From positions 87,473 to 151,472 of the forward strand of contig VSDK01001250.1 of the NCBI GenBank assembly GCA_009767595.1: a DNA stretch of 64,000 nt, read 5' to 3'. Made by a program: the position numbers and the translations under genes. Every line of letters starts with the position of its first letter. Positions within the stretch are counted from its first letter, which is position 1. Of the stretch, positions 21,601 to 32,720 are shown piece after piece. This stretch comes from Symbiodinium kawagutii. Taxonomy: Eukaryota > Sar > Dinophyceae > Suessiales > Symbiodiniaceae. Below the pieces are notes generated by a model. The model did no database searches. It was not told where the DNA came from and worked only from the letters and a program-made list of their open reading frames with translations.

Positions 21601-22313
21601 CAGCGACGTACCAACCATTGCACATCATTGGGTGCGGGTTGCCAGAGTGTTTGGCCACAGTGTGACCATCAAAGCATGTTATTACCTTGTGGGTCATGAT
21701 ACAACCATCCTGAAGTAGAAAGAATATCCCACGAACCTCTTGGGGTACCCCAGGATCATAACAATCAGGGAATTCTTTCAAAGCGAGGTATCACTGTGTG
21801 CATCTCACCTGGGCTATGACGGTCGTTTGATCAACCGCAAGATGCTCAATCCTGTTTGTTTGGGTATCCTTACCATCAAGCAGACATACGTTTGACAAGT
21901 CGTATTGGAACGGTTCATCCACTGATGCTTCTCTCAAAGCTGAGATGCTTTTGCTATAGCAGTTTCCATCAAAGAGAGGCTGAGTCAGGGCAACATGTTC
22001 ATTGCATTTTGTTTTTGGAAGGGTATCTCATACTCATGCCTGTGACTGTGACAACATGATGTTGGTAATTTGCCCCCGAGTACCCCAAGCCACAAAGAAT
22101 GGTTAACTGATGTTCAGTGTTTTTTCATGCACTGTTTGGCCTCAATGGTTGATGATGATTTGTGGTGCATTATTGGAGGCAACGAGTAATGATTAACTAC
22201 CCTTTTTTCAAGCCAAGTTTGGCAAGCCAAGTTTTGGGGAAAAAATACGGATTCATGGCTTCTTCGTGATGAGATTCATGGGTTGGGCGTTGATCCTCCT
22301 GTCCCGCTTGCAG

Positions 22314-22419
22314 CAAGCCTCACTTTGATGGCAATATTTTTCATGGCTTTGGAGGATCATGGAGGGATGCAATTTGATGCAATGGGTGTGGCTCCTCTTG
22401 GCCCAGCCCGATGGATGAG
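22314..22419 (+). CDS. coding exon, unidentified
   Basis: Acceptor cccgcttgcag ends at 22313; donor GTATTG at 22420. Best frame includes SLTLMAIFFMALEDHGGMQF and MGVAPLGPARWM. It ends with two bases of a codon and the next exon (22578) starts with one, giving AGA, so the junction is in phase. A rival frame (KPHFDGNIFHGF) is shorter and ends in a stop. Confidence 0.55.
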
Positions 22420-22577
22420 GTATTGGGGTGTCTCACAACTTTTTGGATGAGACCTGCATGGAGTCCGTGCTTGCATGCCTAAGACAGGCGGGCCACTGGC
22501 AGCAACCCCTCAGTAGGGTTTTGATTTGCCAAAGTTCATTCATAATTATGCACGATAGATAGCTCATTTGTTTCCAG

Positions 22578-22720
22578 AACTTTCAAGTTTGTTTTGCACA
22601 ATTTTGGGCATGCATTGGTGGTGGCAGTTGTTTGCCCAACTGCATGGAAGAGGCCCACCAATTGCACGCCGACTGCAGAGGCATTGCAGATGTTGGCCGA
22701 TGGTATGCTTGACAGGCACA
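22578..22720 (+). CDS. coding exon, unidentified
   Basis: Acceptor ttgtttccag ends at 22577; donor GTGAGT at 22721. One phase base then 47 codons: TFKFVLHNFGHALVVAVVC, PTAWKRPTNCTPTAEALQ, MLADGMLDRH. One of the clearest exons in the window. Joins in phase with 22314-22419 across a 158-nt intron. No family recognised. Confidence 0.7.
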
Positions 22721-23029
22721 GTGAGTAATGGCTGGGATAAGCCGTGGCAGCGCTGACACGTGCCCGCTATTGATTGATGATTAGAGTCGAGGATCATACA
22801 TGATGAGAAGATAACCCAACAATACAATTATATATAATGATTCATGATCATTGAGAGAGAGATTGATGGATCATTTGTCAACTGCTCCGATCAAACCTGT
22901 TGTGCAAGGAATCCGTTGTGATTCTCACCAAACTCATCATGTTGGGACATGATATGGATGAAATAGGGCGTAAATAGGGCCTGCATCCGGCTCCCACTTT
23001 TTTGGACTAGCTACGTTTCATGGACGCCC

Positions 23030-23185
23030 CAGCAAGAGAAGTTGTGTCACGGCTCCGAGTCCAGGGATCCCATGACGTGTTCACATAGACCTCGACACCC
23101 CAAAGGTGACATGTTCACCGCCCAGGAGCTCACTGGGAATCATGCCCTGAGAGAGGTGTCAGTTGGTAGCCCACCCGACCAATAA
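23030..23185 (+). CDS. coding-like block, frame unresolved
   Basis: One frame gives MDAPAREVVSRLRVQGSHD; another runs longer and ends GDMFTAQELTGNHALREVS. No decisive splice pair. Confidence 0.3.
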   Translation, partial: QQEKLCHGSESRDPMTCSHRPRHPKGDMFTAQELTGNHALREVSVGSPPDQ

Positions 23186-23629
23186 CGCTTAACAGGTGCC
23201 CCAATTGCAATCCAACTGGCTGTTCAACTGGGGGTTTCCACCTGCAGGGACGTCTTGATTATAAGCTGATTGATGTACAAATGGGGTCAGACACGCGAAC
23301 TTCTTCACAGTTTTGGACAGACAAGCATTAACATGTTTCATTACTTTCGGTATCAGAAGGTGCGTAATGCACTTATTTTTGGGGGATCCCTTGTTTTTTG
23401 TTGATCCATTGTTCAGCTGTTGCCAGAAACAGAATCAAGGATTGACAAATCGCAGCAGTTAATCGCAATCAGCAACTAGTCCTGTCTCAACCAAGTGGTT
23501 TGCATGAAACATTCCAGGAAACTGCCATAGATCACGAAAAATCAGTGGATCAAGTGGTTTTACAAGCAACTTACAAGCAACATACCAGGAAACCACCATG
23601 AATCTTAGCAAATCCGCCACTTTCTTGGA

Positions 23630-23790
23630 CTCTTCCTGCAAGGAAATCCTCTGAATGTCAGGGTTGCTGGCAGCCGGTGACCTGTCGCTGGCTCCGTGGC
23701 AGGTCAATGGCTGGTGGGCCGCGGCATGTTTCAAGCGACGCTAGGTGTGTTCTGATGGCTAGTGAAACGTGGCATCCCCTGGGTACAATC
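23630..23790 (+). CDS. coding-like block, frame unresolved
   Basis: GC-rich block open in more than one frame (for example GDLSLAPWQVNGWWAA, or CRWLRGRSMAGGPRHVSS). Possible acceptor ctggcag and donor GTCAAT. Weak. Confidence 0.25.
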
Positions 23791-24342
23791 TATGACATCA
23801 ATCATTGGAGAGACACATGCAGCCCTGCTATACATGCATGTATAGTGGCATACATTTATTTTATTTGTATTTATATATGTGGTCAAAAATGTGATTTGAC
23901 TTTTTATAGATGTCACATGTATATATACATATGTATTATCTATTTGCTTCTGGTTGGATTGGTACGTTCTTCTTTTCTATGGCATGAGGTGTGAGCCAAC
24001 TAGTGGGAGAGGATGTGGCCCACTTGAAGGCTTGACCCCTTTGTATTTGGTACCAATCAGATGGATGGCGAGCTCCTCAGGGTATGGAAATGGGGAGTTA
24101 GGTTAATCGAGTGATGATGATACATCATTCATTAACAGGTGGCACAAGCCTCCATAACAAAAAAACATGTGTAGCGGTAAGCGGCAGTGCAAAAAATCGA
24201 GCCGCCCATGTTGATTCAACCGGGTTTGCCCAGCACACCATGTCATAAAGATCTTTGGAAGAATGCCATCCCACATCCTGCAGCAGTCACCGCATCTTTT
24301 CTAAGCCGAAGCAGCCGTTGTGAATGCCGCAGCGTAGCTCAC

Positions 24343-24535
24343 CCAGAGGGGACCCGGCCACCCGAACGGGTCGACCGGGCGCGGTCGCCATGTCGCACAG
24401 CCCACTAAGCCCCACGGCAATGATGACGGACAAGACCATCAAGCCGATCGATTTGGTGCAGTCCCCCAGGAGAGATGAGACGTTGGTGGTGGGTGGCAGG
24501 TGGTTGACATGGCCAAGTGGACCATAGTGGGCCAT
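24343..24535 (-). CDS. minus-strand exon with membrane-like segment
   Basis: On the minus strand: acceptor gctgaccccacag, then 64 codons plus one base, then donor GTGAGC. Reads MAHYGPLGHVNHLPPTTNVS and later SIGLMVLSVIIAVGLSGLCD, a plausible transmembrane helix. Third positions are strongly G/C. A plus frame (SHSPLSPTAMMTDKTIKPID) is also open with good codon bias, so the strand is not certain, but only the minus reading has splice signals at both ends. Confidence 0.5.
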
Positions 24536-25127
24536 CTGTGGGGTCAGCCTATCATCAATGAAGCCGGGCTCTTGGTTCATGAGTGATTAGTGAGGGATTG
24601 TTTCTGACTACATGAAGGGTACCTCCAATTGCCTTCCCAATCAATAAGCCAGTGGCTGGACAATACTGGGTTCACATTATTTCTTGCCACTACTCCACTA
24701 CTAGCCATTGGGTTGATCGCAGGGTTTTGACATGGAGCTGTGATTTGCTAGCCATGTGGGTACCGTTCGTATATATTTTCTTCCAGCTTGAAAAGCTGAG
24801 TAATAAGTGATAAGTTTGGAGCCACACTGCCAAAGAATCTGCAAGTTTGTCATTTCTCGTAGGCAAGGCCATGCCCATCCGCAAGTTTGATCAAGTTTGC
24901 CTCAACTGCCTCGTCCCTTCTATGTCTTTCAGGGTGACATCCAACCAAGCTTTGCGGGTCGAAGCCAAAAAGAACATGTATTTGTCAACTTGCTAGTGCG
25001 ACGCACCAGATTCTCACAACTTCCGATTGGCAGAAAAAGGATATCTCACATTACACAAGTAGTTGTGGTATATTGTTGTTAATGTTATGATTTCGACTCA
25101 CTGGATCCCATGTGTCCATTTCGGCAG

Positions 25128-25249
25128 TGGCGGCCATTAGCACATGCCTGCTGCTAGGGTCAACCTACCAAGCTATCAACCGCCTGTGCCTACTGCCGAG
25201 GAGCCCCACGGAGCCGACCGGTTTCATGCGGCCCAACCGTATCTCGGAG
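25128..25249 (+). CDS. coding exon, possibly membrane protein
   Basis: Acceptor catttcggcag ends at 25127; donor GTGGAG at 25250. Only one frame is open: AAISTCLLLGSTYQAINRLC then LLPRSPTEPTGFMRPNRISE. The N-terminal half is hydrophobic. Unidentified. Confidence 0.55.
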
Positions 25250-26155
25250 GTGGAGCATGGAATGGCTTCCTTGGCAAACCCCAACAGCAAAACATGATGA
25301 CGCACTTGTGGAACTAGTGAGTTGGAGATCTGTTTGGGAAGGCACCCAGATTATGCACATAACATGTATACTTCAAGTCATGTAATACAGAAGGAACTTT
25401 TGTAATGGATTAATTATAGTGTTTTATTCACATATTTGTGGTAGTCCTTCTTTCTGGGTTTCGCTTCATGCAGGCTGCTATCTTGATAATAAAGAGTGAA
25501 GGTAATGTACGGAATGAATGAGCACGCAATTGCACGCATAGCTGCGTAAATGAACAAATTCCTTTGTTGTGGAGTTCGCCCCTTAGCAGTAATTGTTGCT
25601 AGCATAGCTAGATTGATTACTTTTTTGGCATTGGTTCCGGAAAGAGAGAGAGAGAGAGAGAGACAGAGAGGAGAGAGAGAGAGAGAGAGCGCCACTCAGA
25701 GAGAGAGAGGGAGAGAGACAGGGGTTGATATTTGGACCCTTTTTAGCAGAATGGACGAATGGACCTTTATTTGGCTCATTTTGTTTTCATGATGTTCATT
25801 CATTATGTTTGTCAGCTTGCGGCTAAATTGCTTGTGGCATGAGATCTGGCTAAAATCTCGCTGTTGTCTTTCGAAGAGGTGAGTGGACAGGATCTCACAA
25901 CGACGATAATTTCCTTATCACTGTGTATGGGTGTCAAATCCTGTCCTGGCAAAGCATCAGTGTTGTAGGTCAAATTCCAAGCTTAAGCAACCTGGTCACA
26001 AATGTTTTGGTCATCGATGTTGCGTGTGCTAAGGAAACCGGGATGGTAATGACTCCTCCAAGATGCTTAGCCAAAAGAGTCCATGCACTGAAACTCAACC
26101 ACGACGAGGTTGGCATTCCCATTTCCTACTTTCAGCTGGCCACAACTTGTAGCAG
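25250..26155. other. intron-like, with (GA)n microsatellite
   Basis: No firm exon. A broken (GA)n tract occupies 25640-25720 and creates Ser/Leu- or Arg/Glu-rich artefact frames. Confidence 0.5.
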
Positions 26156-26232
26156 CTGGCCACAGGAACACGAGGCGTTGATGCAGGACGCCGAGCGTTC
26201 GGGGTGAAAACCCTGGATAGGCTCAGGCTCAG
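26156..26232 (+). CDS. coding exon, unidentified
   Basis: Acceptor cttgtagcag ends at 26155; donor GTGAGT at 26233. Frame reads LATGTRGVDAGRRAFGVKT then LDRLRLR. The upstream 28 nt duplicate the exon start (CTGGCCACAACTTGTAGCAG / CTGGCCACAGG), offering an alternative acceptor. Confidence 0.55.
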
Positions 26233-27037
26233 GTGAGTAGAGGTGAAGGGTACACAAGTTCTGAGTGCTGGCGTTTGATGTTCGATCATCGGTTTTGATC
26301 TAGTTTCTATGCTAGTCCTGGGGCTGGTTTTGCAGTTGCTGCTGCTGTTGTTTGGTGATATTTGGTTTGATCATGAGAGGGTTGATTGGCGTATTGTGGT
26401 TGAGCATTCTTTTTTACGTTGATGTTTGGTTGGTTCTTTTGTGCTGCTGCGAGGCTTGCAGTCAAGCAAATGTCCACTTCAGTGATTTTTCCAGTGCTTG
26501 GATTGGAAGTTTTTGTCCGTTTTGTTGGTGATCATAGTGGCACAATTTTATATTGAGGCTTGTGCATGGGGGTCCCATGTGCCCCAGTTTGTGACCGCAG
26601 AAGTTGGCAACATGATGGGTAACGCAGCGCAGGACCTTGAAGGGTGCTTTCCTTATAATATATCAGGATACCCTCCATATTGCACAGTTACTATATTTTG
26701 TGCATATATGAGATAGGTGCTTGCTTTCTGTTGATGGTGGCTCATGCTCCCCTGAACGTCTTGGTCTACCGCCACCCTCCCTTGGCACATGTTGCCAGGA
26801 GTTTGTCCATGCGCACCTCATGACAATTCTGCAGCAACTTGTCTTTTTCGAAGGTGGCGAGATGAAGCCATGGTCATGTTTCGTGGTTTGAGCACACGAC
26901 CCTGGACCAGTTGAAAGCAGTATCTGCATGATATAGAGATTGCTAGATTAGACGGAAACTTATATGCAATTTACACATGTTGTTTTCACAAGGCATAAAT
27001 GTGCAGCAGTATAGTTATAGATCAAGGTGTTCGCCAG

Positions 27038-27157
27038 AGGTGTGGCACCCCGAACGCCATCCAAGCCTTGTCAGCTGAGTCTGGGAACTCTGCGAAGCCG
27101 AATGCTCACATGCCGACCCAGTGGCCAATTCGTTCATTTCACGACTATCATGAAAAG
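27038..27157 (+). CDS. coding exon, unidentified
   Basis: Acceptor ttcgccag ends at 27037; donor GTGAAG at 27158. Exactly 40 codons in the first frame (RCGTPNAIQALSAESGNSAK, PNAHMPTQWPIRSFHDYHEK). A second frame is also open. Symmetric phase 0. Confidence 0.5.
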
Positions 27158-27626
27158 GTGAAGTGAATTCTTGATCCTCATTTTCATCGCCCAGTCATGC
27201 GATGTCATGTGAAAGCCGCCAAGGGAACACCTCAACGGTTGGAAAAGTACCTAATTGATGATTGTTGACACAAGCTGTCCTAGCAAGTTGTGTTTCTTAT
27301 GCATGCCCAACTCATCACCGACCGGGGAATTTGATTCAATGCAAGTAGGTTTCAGAAATTGTTTGCGCATTGTCAGAGTCACCCAGCAATAAGTTCCTTC
27401 CATCACCATCATGAACCGACTAGTTACCCATCAGTTCTCAATCACCAGTTGACCAAATATAGTTTCTTAACATAGGCGGCCAATCAAATGTAGTTGACCA
27501 ACAATGGTTGAGAACTGTTATGACCAGAACCCCAATGTTTCTCAAAAACCCAACTATGCCCAATAACAGGTGGATTTTGAACAGTTTCTGGTATTTTCTG
27601 GTTTTGTCATTGATCACCATGCGCAG

Positions 27627-27700
27627 CTTGCGGGCTACCTTGGTCGAGGCCATGGACACACTAGTGGTATACCACCGTGGCAGTGCAGAGGAGTCTGCAC
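27627..27700 (+). CDS. coding exon, unidentified
   Basis: Acceptor ccatgcgcag ends at 27626. Frame reads LRATLVEAMDTLVVYHRGSA. GT at 27683 (GTGCAG) may be the donor. Confidence 0.4.
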
Positions 27701-27836
27701 ATAGCGTTGCAATCATATGCTCAGTTTCGTTCTTCTATTTGTTGCGGTTCCGAGTTACAAGCTCTCATTTTCTCGTCGTGCTGTTTAATGATGGTTTGAT
27801 GTAATTTGTGATGGTGATTGGATGTGATTGGCGCAG

Positions 27837-27919
27837 GAGGCTTCAACACTCAAACCCCAGAAGGAAAACTCTTCCAGAAACTGGGCGCCCACTCAAATGA
27901 AAATGACTTTGGAATGATG
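27837..27919 (+). CDS. coding exon, unidentified
   Basis: Acceptor attggcgcag ends at 27836; possible donor GTAGAT at 27920. Reads GGFNTQTPEGKLFQKLGAH and SNENDFGMM. A second coding-like block starts only 30 nt later. Confidence 0.5.
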
Positions 27920-27949
27920 GTAGATCATTCAGGGACGCCGTGTTGTTAG

Positions 27950-28001
27950 GGTCGGTGCGAAGCCCAGATGCATTGCGCTGGTGGAGGTGTACTCCGGACC
28001 C
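27950..28001 (+). CDS. coding-like block, weakly thioredoxin-like
   Basis: After tgttgttag (ends 27949): VGAKPRCIALVEVYSG. 'ALVEVYS' resembles the beta strand before WCGPC in thioredoxin-like domains, but no WCGPC follows here. Tentative. Confidence 0.35.
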
Positions 28002-28009
28002 CCTAGCTA

Positions 28010-28650
28010 TAGTATAGGTAGGTTGATTTCAGGCTTGATAATTCACGGGCACGCATGATAGATCTTGGTTGTGATAAGCAAAATGCTACTTCCAGACCAT
28101 TTTTGATTGCTGGTCGGTGGTTTCAAGTCGGTGGTTTCAGTTGTCTAAAATGTCCATTTGATCAGAGCAATTTGATCAGCATGCGCTAGCGGCAGCTCAA
28201 CTATTGAAATCATGAACCATTCTTAACCATCCATACCCATCCATATAATAGCGCATATTTTCATCTCAAGCCGTCTAGTTTCCAGTGTGGTAGGTAACCA
28301 GATGTAATCAGGGACCGCTCCCGTACGGATGGTCAACTACTATGTAGGTAACTGGAAGGGTGGGGAAAGTTATTTCAATCAGCATTAACATTGTCATAAA
28401 CCAGTCTTCACCATCAGAAAGCATCCAGCATCAGCGTGAATACCATCATTTACCATTAGCAACCATCATCAAACATTATAAAAAAAACATTATAACAATT
28501 ATCAACCATCATTGACAATTCTCATCATTGACCATCATTAATTTAGCATCATCTACCAGTAACATGCACCATCAGCAACCATATAATAGCCATTAATGGC
28601 CCGGGAGACTTCTGTTTGCCTCGCCTTGCACCCCTACAAGGGGTCGGGGG
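28010..28650. other. intron-like ACCATCATT tracts
   Basis: Degenerate AACCATCATT/ACCAGTC runs from about 28380 to 28600. No exon seen. Confidence 0.5.
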
Positions 28651-28656
28651 AACATC

Positions 28657-28737
28657 AGGCCGTTCCAAGAGCAGATGCAGCAACTTCAGGAGCCGAGAGT
28701 GCCATCAGGGTGCCCGGTTGTGATCGGTGTTGAGCTG
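28657..28737 (+). CDS. coding-like exon, unidentified
   Basis: Frame reads QEQMQQLQEPRVPSGCPVV then IGVE, after a possible acceptor gttccaag. Ends where a family-2-like sequence (GAGCTGGGTCAAGCAGTTAACC) begins. Confidence 0.4.
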
Positions 28738-28815
28738 GGTCAAGCAGTTAACCAACAATGGGGAATAAGCAATGGTTAATTAGCTGGTTAATGTTTAATA
28801 ATAGGGAATAATAGT
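28733..28815 (+). mobile_element. partial family-2 element
   Basis: GAGCTGGGTCAAGCAGTTAACC, then ACAATGGGGAATAAGCAATGG. Matches the left half of the family; the right TTGACCCATAGCC end is missing. Confidence 0.5.
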
Positions 28816-29020
28816 TATCATTGTTGATATATTCGCGGCGATGATCTTGATATTATCCTTAACAGGGCACAGCCGGGAAATTAATGGAAATTATACATTT
28901 GTTTCGCAGGGCATGGAGCATTGGGAATCAATGACAGCAGTGTAGCCGCTATCACGGCTCGTGCTATGTTTGAGTACTAAAGTAACCTTTTTCGGGGTCC
29001 TCCCTTTCAAGAAACACCCC

Positions 29021-29222
29021 ACACTGTGCATCCCCTCTTCGACTTGAAACTGATCAAAAGGCAGGAAACATCTCCGCCTGGTGGGCAACGATCATGACCT
29101 GCCGTTCCTTTGCTAAGCTAAACTTTTGGGAGGATAGACATCGCCCACATGAAGTCTTGGTTCGTTACAAGCTTGCTATGGGCAAGCCAACCGATTCTAT
29201 GAGAGCATCACCACTGGCTTAA
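29021..29222 (+). CDS. coding exon, unidentified
   Basis: Follows the right half of a family-5 element (GGGGTCCTCCCTTTCAAGAAAC). Long open frame includes LETDQKAGNISAWWATIMTC, RSFAKLNFWEDRHRPHE, VRYKLAMGKPTDSM and ends at TAA 29220. GTCTTG at 29154 is a possible donor. Good amino-acid composition; no family recognised. Confidence 0.5.
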
Positions 29223-29280
29223 GGTTTCGAATGTGTGTTTTTTTGTTTCAATTCCATCATTGCTCCTTCCCCACGTGCAG

Positions 29281-29490
29281 TGTTCGTTCCCCACTTCGAC
29301 TTGTTGGTCGTAAACCCACCTCGCAAGCTGTTCAACTCAAGTACATCATCACCAGCGGTGGCAGTGGTAGACACGGCTTAAGCCAGGAGAGGCTTCAACA
29401 AGTGGCTGTGCAGATTCCTCCCATAAGCAAGGAGGCGGGGCAAAGTCAACTACACCGATGTGGTCTCCATGGTCGGCCTTTGAAGACTTT
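29281..29490 (+). CDS. coding blocks in one frame broken by stops
   Basis: After a pyrimidine-rich acceptor (cttccccacgtgcag) the frame reads FVPHFDLLVVNPPRKLFNS. GFNKWLCRFLP and RRGKVNYTDVVSMVGL follow in the same frame, separated by in-frame TAA codons. GTACAT at 29341 and gagag at 29391 could bound a 50-nt intron. Either very short introns, or a decayed copy. A different frame stays open throughout (ASTSGCADSSHKQGG). Confidence 0.4.
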
Positions 29491-29840
29491 TCAGCGACCA
29501 CAGCATCCAACATACTAGTTGAGAGCATGCAGACAGATGCTCGTATGCACACATACACTCGTTTGTGGCTGTGGTTCAAAACTCGCAGTCCGGGCATATT
29601 CAGCTGCATCTCGCATTGTGATGCACTATTAGCCATTACCATCAACTATCTAATTGTTATTTCTCATCAACCCATTAACCATGAATGAATGACCAACTAT
29701 CAAAACCTATCAAAATCTATCAACCATTAAGCATTATTATTATTATCACCTTGCCATCTTATTGACATCCATGAATCCCATTACCATCCGATTATCATCC
29801 TATTATCATCCATCATTATCATCCATTATTAGTTGGTCAG

Positions 29841-29993
29841 GCTGGCACCCCATCCCTGCGCCTGGCGCCGCTTCAGGTACTGCAGACACGTGAGCAGCTC
29901 AACCTGCTGCAGACCAGATTCCCACCTTTGGCGCCTCGATCGCAGGGCGGGCACCCAACCAAGCAACCGATGGGAATTCAGCGGCGAAACTGG
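29841..29993 (+). CDS. coding exon, 51 codons, unidentified
   Basis: Acceptor tagttggtcag ends at 29840; donor GTGAGT at 29994. Phase 0 at both ends. Reads AGTPSLRLAPLQVLQTREQL, NLLQTRFPPLAPRSQGG, HPTKQPMGIQRRNW. Strong G/C third positions. Pro/Gln-rich, no domain recognised. Confidence 0.7.
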
Positions 29994-30465
29994 GTGAGTT
30001 TCAGCCATGAACTTTTTGGGACTAGCCAAATCAAACATTTAGCAGGGACAATGCGAGATGAACCCCTAGAGTGTTTGTGGTGCTGTATGTTGGGCGGTGG
30101 TTTTCTTTGGGTTTGGGCGACATGATATGGATGAGCTTCCTGCGCACTTCCTTGATTTCTAGAGCTTGTGTCGGATATGTTCGGCACATGTTCCATGCAA
30201 AAAAATGCTTTAGTGCACAAGCAGTGATGCAGAACTAATTTAGCACATGCTTGATGCAATATTTCAGTAGTAAACTAGCTGACTTCCGGCACTGAAGCAA
30301 GAAAAAACATGTCGGCTTGAATATAGCCGCAACAATCGCAACAAGCAGTGAACACTAGCACCTACAGTACTCATCAGTACTATAGGAGCCACCAGCTACA
30401 AACAGCCCACGACATGAACTCTCAACACTCATTGTGACTTTGAGCGGCCGCAGCCTGGATCCTAG

Positions 30466-30524
30466 GAGAAGCGGGACGAAGAATTGAGCGACCTCATCGA
30501 CAGCGTTGCGCTGGAGGCCGCGAG
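30466..30524 (+). CDS. coding exon, coiled-coil-like
   Basis: Acceptor tggatcctag ends at 30465. Reads EKRDEELSDLIDSVALEAA, then TAG at 30526. End probably near GAGATA (non-canonical donor) or just before. Fifty bases later a family-1 element begins. Confidence 0.45.
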
Positions 30525-30577
30525 ATAGCGGCTTTGCTACTGAAGTGATGAGCAGGGCTGCTGTGATGTGATCATGA

Positions 30578-30695
30578 CTGGTTTGGGGTTCCATTTTTTT
30601 ATTTTCCCCTAGTAGTTATCAACAAATGGTTGGTTGGTTATCAACAAATGATTGGTTGACTAATATTTTTCATAGGGGTTCAAACCACCAACCAG
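30578..30695 (+). mobile_element. family-1 element with internal duplication
   Basis: CTGGTTTGGGGTTCCA at the left, CATAGGGGTTCAAACCACCAACCAG at the right. The segment GGTTGGTTATCAACAAATG is duplicated inside, making this copy about 20 bp longer. Confidence 0.75.
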
Positions 30696-30992
30696 ATGAG
30701 CAATTCAGAGCGAAGTAGTGACTATGCAACCTTGTTTTGTTAACATGTCACTGGTGAATTAGTTTCTTTTATCATCCAATTGTGACATGCAACCACTACT
30801 GGCCTCGGGTTCGTTCCCGAGGAGTCGTCAATCTCCAAACGCCCAACTGTGATATATCATATAACTGATATAACCATTTGTATCCATCTGTTAGTTTCCA
30901 GGTAATCTCCAATCTAAATCACATGTATCCATGTTTTCTCATGTTTCTATTCCTCTCCCAAAGAATCAGTCACTTCGACTTCGACTAGTCAG

Positions 30993-31137
30993 GACAACAA
31001 GAGCCACCCAGTGGGAGCAGGGCCCTCAGGGCCCGATGCCCCCCGAATTTAGGGCAGCCAGCATCACAACACCTGGGGGTACATCAACTGACCAGTATAC
31101 TGTGATGGATTTGACCTGTTTGGATGGCAAAAAAGTA
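30993..31137 (+). CDS. coding-like exon, unidentified
   Basis: After ctagtcag (ends 30992): TTRATQWEQGPQGPMPPEF, RAASITTPGGTSTDQYTVM. End unresolved; the frame continues to TAA at 31141. Confidence 0.4.
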
Positions 31138-31204
31138 CTGTAATATGACCGTGAGTCAAAACCTTGTACTGCTGGTGAACATCCCCCAAATGACCCGAAT
31201 AGCC

Positions 31205-31303
31205 TTTGTTGGAATGTTGGCCTACCCAATTTTGGGACGGTTGGGCATGATCCAACGCTTGAGGCCACACCAGATGATTGAGATTCTGTACCCTGAACGG
31301 CTG
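31205..31303 (+). CDS. coding-like exon, unidentified
   Basis: Reads FVGMLAYPILGRLGMIQRL and RPHQMIEILYPERL, then GTTGAT at 31304 as a possible donor. No clear acceptor. Confidence 0.4.
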
Positions 31304-31382
31304 GGTTGATGGAAGGAATACGTTCAATTCTTGTTTACTATCCCTTATATATATGTAGGGATGGTTGGTTGATTTTTCGCAG

Positions 31383-31466
31383 CTCGGGATGGCGACACGA
31401 ACCGCAGCCACCAGTCATGGACTCAACCAGTCATCCCTGGCGCACCAGCTATCACCAGCCTCGTAG
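31383..31466 (+). CDS. coding exon, unidentified
   Basis: Acceptor tgatttttcgcag ends at 31382; donor GTGAGA at 31467. Frame: RDGDTNRSHQSWTQPVIPG, APAITSLV. Other frames end in stops at the donor. Confidence 0.55.
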   Translation, partial: LGMATRTAATSHGLNQSSLAHQLSPAS

Positions 31467-31567
31467 GTGAGAAATCTTGTGCCGAAGCACGAATGGCTGG
31501 CCAAAGATCATCAAGATTTGAGCCTTGGCAGAGCCAAGGGAACGCGTGACAGTTGCTGCATGCTTGG

Positions 31568-31671
31568 CTAGCTGGTGATTCTCAGGGAGCTAAGGAGCCA
31601 GGGGTATCACTAAATCCATTTAAAGGGGGAGCTAAAGAGCTACAGGGAGTGGTGAAACCAGATGGTAGTTG
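31568..31671 (+). repeat. family-6 dispersed repeat
   Basis: GGAGCTAAGGAGCCAGGGGTATC, TTTAAAGGGGGAGCTAAAGAGC, GATGGTAGTTGG. Matches 19480 and 34913. Confidence 0.7.
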
Positions 31672-31689
31672 GGATATGGTTAAGTAATG

Positions 31690-32580
31690 GTTAGTGAATG
31701 GTTAACCATTGATGTTAACCAGCTTGGTTTCGCAAGATGACTGTGTCACTTGATGTGGCTCCATCAGGCAACCTGCCAGAGAAGTAGAGCCGAATTCATT
31801 TGGGACATCCCAACTACACAAGCCTGGGTTTTTTTAGTGATGGTCACGGGCCATGGGTCAACTTGAGGCGAACCGTAATTATCATTGTCACTAGAGGCTA
31901 AGGGTTTTTCCTGATCTTGGACCATACGAGATTGAAGCATGTGGAACATGTGAGGCTGCCCATGAACGGCACAAGGTTGCCAAACAATTCATGACCTGAT
32001 GTGCAATTGCTAAAATATCAGTTTTAGGGCTTCATGATTTATGGACAACTCCATACTATGGACAAGTTCATACTTCATTTGTTTTGGATTGACATGACCA
32101 GTTGTTTGCCAATGTCCCTGTAGTCACGTTCGCTGTCGGCATAGCACGATGCTGCTGTGTGGTAGACCACCAAAGTCTATCACAGCACACCTTACCTTGA
32201 AAGGATCAACTTTTTTTTCATGATGTTTTTTCAAGAGGTGTGTGGAGGATTCCTGCAACTTTTGACACTCTAAGTATCTCCAGGTACAACGAACTTGCAT
32301 TTTGTTATGTCCTGTTATGTTTTCAGCCAGTGATGCAGCGCCTATTTGATTATCCCACGTATATATTTCATTTGACCTTTGGCGGTCCGTGCGCAAACTG
32401 AAGCGCTTAGGCGCCAATGAATTCTCCCGTAAGGATCATCCTGATCATGGGTGAGAACTTGCGAACTGCTACGTTGGTAGTCTTTGTTTCCTGTTACTTG
32501 GTATCTCCGGGGATGGGCTTTCGCCAGGATCTTGATATCTCCTCGGTATCTCCTTGTTATCTCCTTGGTATCTCCTGTAC
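31690..32580. other. non-coding-like
   Basis: No convincing exon. Repeated GGTATCTCC words at 32495-32580 form a small degenerate repeat. Confidence 0.35.
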
Positions 32581-32589
32581 TTCCTTTTT

Positions 32590-32720
32590 TCCCGGACCTT
32601 CCCGAATGCCCTCCAGAGAGACCGTGTGCGTCACTCAGGAAGTCGTGTTTGGTGGAAGCAGTGGGGAAGCCCAGCAAGAGCGCTCTGCGCTCCAGCAAAC
32701 CGAGGTCCAGGAAGAAATTG
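32590..32720 (+). CDS. coding-like block, frame unresolved
   Basis: Two plus frames look plausible: PERPCASLRKSCLVEAVGK (basic) and EVVFGGSSGEAQQERSALQQ (coiled-coil-like). No decisive splice sites. Confidence 0.3.

Noticed and set aside
25414-25792. Ser/Leu-rich and Arg/Glu-rich frames
   Set aside because: Translation of a (GA)n repeat.
27950-28001. Thioredoxin domain
   Set aside because: Only the ALVEVYS strand is similar; the active-site CxxC is not visible.
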